Positions 60,106-64,000 of a stretch of DNA of 64,000 nucleotides are shown here, piece after piece. The stretch is taken from assembly GCF_030704535.1 (NCBI RefSeq), contig NC_081810.1, forward strand, positions 8,380,501 to 8,444,500, given 5' to 3'. The position numbers and the translations under genes were made by a program. The notes beneath the pieces were generated by a model. The model did not search any database. It was not told the DNA's origin and saw only the letters and a list, made by a program, of their open reading frames with translations. Every line of letters starts with the position of its first letter. The first letter of the stretch is position 1. This stretch comes from Vitis vinifera. Taxonomy: Eukaryota > Streptophyta > Magnoliopsida > Vitales > Vitaceae.

Positions 60106-62294
60106 TTTTCATTCTCGTAGAGAATCTACATTTTGTTTGATTAGATGAGGAATTTGATCAAAATTCACTTCCAGTTTTGTTAGGGCTAAACCCGAGGGTA
60201 ACAATTTTGATTTAAAATATTTTTTATGTACAAAATTTTCATACTAAAAACCTGATATGTGATTAGTCTACTTCAAAATTACAATCAATCTTTCCTTTGC
60301 TAATTGAAAATAGAGGCAAGAGAACGTCTAAACCCATGTTTTTTTGCTCGAAAAGGGCCTTAATTTGAACTTCAAGCCCTATTGCTAGGGAATAAATACT
60401 TTCCTAGCTGCTTGTCCATGAAAAACCAAGTATTTTCAATTGTAAATTCATTCTTTCAAATAGATAAATGCTACGTTTTTATTCATTTATTCTATCCTCG
60501 CTTTACTCTTGTGTTAATTCTTTCTTATAAGAATGTTGTTTTCTTGTATTTTTTTATTTTGAAAAATATATAAAAGCTTATTTAACACATAACTTAACAA
60601 TGTAAAAAAAAAAATTAGGAGGTTTGGCCCAATAAATACGTTTTTTTTTTCATAAAGTAATATTTTTATATTATATTAAATTTAATATTTTTTTTTATAA
60701 AAAAACTGAACATAACAATGAATTGGATCAATAGTATATATAAATGTTAAAAAAAAAAAATCAGGTAATGATGATAATATATGTTAACTTATTTAAATCA
60801 AAGCCTTAACTTTTTTTTTTTTTTTACAATTTAGTACGTCATTTTCCATGTAAGAAAGATGTTTTTATCAAAGACAAATTTTTCAAGAAGAGTAATAATA
60901 TTTGCCAGGAAAAAGCAGCCTCCATCCGGTTAAAGAATATATATATATATATATATATACTTTTTTGAAAAATCCCTGCACACATGGATGATACATAGAT
61001 GTGGCAAAACGCACAAGTCCTCAATTGGTGTATTATAATTTGGGAGAATTGTGTTTTGGGTCCAAAAATTAATATTTGGTCTATATATCATGTATATTTA
61101 AGCTCAAGACCTAAACAAAGTATGAAAATTAAGATAAAAATATATTGTCTTTCATTAATCCCTAAAATACTCTTAACCCTTACATAGGTCCAAGTGAGTG
61201 TGAATTTCAAATTTTTTTGTGTTTTTTTTCCCTTTTCTATTCCTTATTAAGTATTACTCATTTCTAATTTTTTCTTTTTCTTTTTCTTCCAATCTATATT
61301 TCTATTTGATGTCAAATAAAAAGCAATAATGTTTTTTTATTTTTTATTTTTAAATATATTAAATCTTTTTGCTCTTATTATAAGTAATGATAAAATTTTT
61401 GGGATTTTTCATCCAAATATTTTTTATCTTTTTGTATTTATCTTTTAGTTTAATTTTCATTTTTTATTTTAAATTTATATTACCCTTTCATTTATATTTT
61501 TCTCTTATTTTTAATTATTTTTTTATATTTTCTACATTAACCATATTTTAAAAATTTTAAAAATTGACTATCACTTCACTTTATTATATATATATCTTTT
61601 TAGCTTTTTATTTTTTAATGTTTTTATTTTAAAATTTTTAAAAAGATAAATTTATTGAAAAAAAAAACTAAGATATAAAGTTTTAATATTATATTAATAA
61701 TTTTTCTTATTTAGATAAACTAATGCAAAGTATTTTGACTCACAATAAGAAATTTGTCAATACAATTTTTTAGTTAAACTTTATAAATTAAATTTCAAAT
61801 AAAATATATTATATAAAATTTTATCTAAAAATTATTGAAAGTGGTATTTAATTTTTTTTATTGACTTTCAAACTTATCTAATTTTTTACTTGAAAGGTAA
61901 TAGAACATGTTTACAAAAAAAAAAAAAAATTAGTTTTTCATTTTTTTAAATAAATGAGTATAAATATATTAAAAGAATTAAAGATAATTTTAGTAAAAAA
62001 TTTGATAAATATGATTATAATTTTAAATATGATTCTTTATTTCAAACTTATATTATTTTTCATATATATTAAATAATTTTTAAACACCTCATAAAATATT
62101 AGTATTATTTATTTGTTCTAACTTGTAAATTAGGTATCATCAAATATTATATTTTTTCAAATTTATAGAACATATAATAAATACTTTTTAAATACCTCAT
62201 AAAATATTATTATTTTTTTTTTTTGTAACTTGCAAATTAGACACATGATGTTTATTATTTTGAAAATAATTTAAACACTCACATGCATATATAT
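60106..62294. other. AT-rich intergenic DNA
   Basis: The first few hundred bases are upstream of the PPR gene. There is a TA microsatellite at about 60936-60959 and many A or T runs. No gene or element with clear ends is recognised. Confidence 0.5.
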
Positions 62295-63520
62295 TGTGAA
62301 ACCAAGGTTTAGTTAATCTTGATTTTGATGATAACAAAATAAGGTTTAGAACTAATAATCATATTTCAAGTGTGATTAGGCAAGACGATTTCCAAAATGG
62401 CAATCACAAAGACAAATCAAGCCAAAGAGAAATCATGAAGAAGAAGACCACCTCAAAGAGAAGAGTTTTTTCAAGACCAAAGCTTCATAAGATCTCTTTG
62501 TAAGGTTGTTGGTGCACTAGGACTTTCATGCATTTCATTCTTTATTTATACACCAAAATCATCCAAGAGTAATATTGTTTTAAATATCTTAAGAATTGGA
62601 TGATTTCATATTCTCAACTAAAACCTTGTGTTAAATAATTTTCAAACTTGTGTTAAAAGGTTTTAAATTAAAAAAAGTTGGGTGTTGAGCCAAAAAATGG
62701 CTCAACCGATTCAACTAGTCGACCGGTTGTGCTCGTCCGATCGAGGATCGGTTGAGGGAAGCCAAAAAGTTTCTCTCTCTCCCAATGGCCTTCTCTTCCC
62801 GGTCAAGGTTGAACCTCAACCGGTTGAGGTCCGATCAAGGTCCGGTTGAGGTCCTATTGAGGTCCGGTTGAGGCCCAACGGTCACTTTCCAAGCATTAAA
62901 TGCTAACAGCTAGTCAACCGGTCGACCCCTATCTCGACCGGTCGAACCCCCAACAGCTAATTTGACTTTTTTCTTCTATAAAAAGGCTTCAATCTTCATT
63001 GTTTTATAAACTTAACCATCCCAAATCATTCTTGATTATATTTGAGCCTTGAAATAGTGTTTTTGAGTGTACCATTGTTTCATAACTTGCATATCTTTAT
63101 TGCATCATTTAATCCTAATTTTTTTTGTATCTTTGAGCCTAAAGTTCTATTACTAGGATTTTTGTGAGATCATTATTTGTATATCTTTGTGAGGAATTTT
63201 CTCAAGTGAGGGGTATCACTTGAGAGGTTGTTCAAGAGAGGGATATCTCTTGAAGAAGTGTAAAGGGTGCTTGGAGCCAAAAGTCCAAGAGGGTGAATTG
63301 GAACCATAATACAATTGTAAAGAGATTAGAAGCTTGGTGTTTGCACTCTCTCTTCCTTAACTCTTTTAAATTATATGCAATTGTCTTTATTTTGTTTATT
63401 ATATACTTGCATATAATTGTCTCTTATTTTTGCATAGTTTAAATTTTTGAAAAAGAAACCATCACCCTATTTACCCCCAAGATGATTACCATAGTTTGGA
63501 TTAACCTCAAATTCCTAACA
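62295..63520 (+). repeat. Solo LTR, Copia (SIRE/Maximus-like), 1226 bp
   Basis: Starts TGTGAAACC, ends CCTAACA, and is flanked by TATAT on both sides (62290-62294 and 63521-63525), though the flanks are low in complexity. TTTTGATGATAACAAA near the start is typical of SIRE/Maximus-type Copia LTRs. A TATA box (TATAAAA, about 62977) precedes a leader-like region. A cluster of GGTTGAGGTCCG and CGACCGGT words lies upstream of it (62700-62950). No internal sequence adjoins, so it is a solo LTR. Orientation is from the TATA box. Confidence 0.75.
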
Positions 63521-63525
63521 TATAT

Positions 63526-64000
63526 ATATAATTCCAAAATTACCTAATTGCTCTCCACACTAATCCTAAATATTTTTTAATAAAGATTTAAATATTTAAA
63601 ATCATTAAAATAAATATTTTCTTATTAAAGCAATTTTTTCAAAGTAATAAGATAAAAATCATGAAATCTTCAAAACTATAATTACAACAAATATTTTTAA
63701 TTTTAAAACTAATTTCATAATTTAAATTAATAATTTTAAAAAATAAAAACGTTATAAAAATAATTTTTTTATTTTTAATTCTATTTAAATATGATTTTTT
63801 TAATCTCTATTGATAACAATGAAATTATGTTTATAAAAGAAAAATAGTAAAAATATATATTTCATTTAGTTTACTCATAATGAACAATTCAAACATGATT
63901 GATTTTAATTTTATTTCCTATGTGTTAATTTTTGTAGGGAATCTCTTAATGACATAGTTTGGCAAAAAAAAAAAAAAAAACTATCAATAATCGTCTTAAT
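63526..64000. other. AT-rich intergenic DNA
   Basis: Nothing recognisable to the right edge apart from A/T runs. Confidence 0.5.

Overview
The window is plant nuclear DNA, probably from a grapevine-like dicot. The species is a guess from the look of the repeats; the plant origin is secure, from a DYW-class pentatricopeptide-repeat gene, a LURP-one-related gene with introns, a plant mobile domain gene, and Copia, gypsy, hAT and Mutator-like elements. Only two genes look intact, both on the minus strand near the right end: a three-exon LURP-one-related gene (50786-57553) and an intronless DYW PPR gene (58465-60105). Almost everything else is nested transposable-element sequence.

Layout. 1-12405 is a minus-strand Ty3/gypsy (Tat/Ogre-like) element running off the left edge: gag remnants (1576-4102), a leader, a tRNA-Arg-type primer binding site (6148-6166) and a 6.2 kb 5' LTR (6170-12405, copy A). 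12406-14046 is a spacer with a 22-unit array of small hairpins. 14047-20382 is a second LTR of the same family in the opposite orientation (copy D). 20865 to about 32300 is a third copy (C), split by a 7.9 kb hAT element (21626-29519) with perfect 8-bp target duplications. 35752-38260 and 44960-47396 are the decayed transposase and plant-mobile-domain gene of a Mutator-like element, separated by a fourth LTR copy (B, 38816-44934) with a perfect 5-bp duplication, so B is a solo LTR. 47400-49200 holds short repeats and a recent 465-bp tandem duplication. A 4.8 kb Copia element (52277-57103) sits in intron 1 of the LURP-one-related gene. A 1.2 kb Copia-type solo LTR lies at 62295-63520.

Main theme: two kinds of host-gene capture side by side. 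The giant gypsy LTRs share their ends, but their interiors hold different chains of host coding fragments, in LTR-sense orientation and apparently without introns: GAUT1-type galacturonosyltransferase and an RRM protein in A; ketol-acid reductoisomerase and a chloroplast-type RRM protein in B; TatD, a GT90 glucosyltransferase, a GSK3/shaggy kinase and asparaginyl-tRNA synthetase in D. The hAT element instead carries intron-containing genomic pieces of a Cdc7-like kinase, an ERD6-like sugar transporter and most of a pfkB-family kinase. A second notable structure is the hairpin array at 13031-13888, whose stems vary by compensating changes around a mostly GAAA loop.
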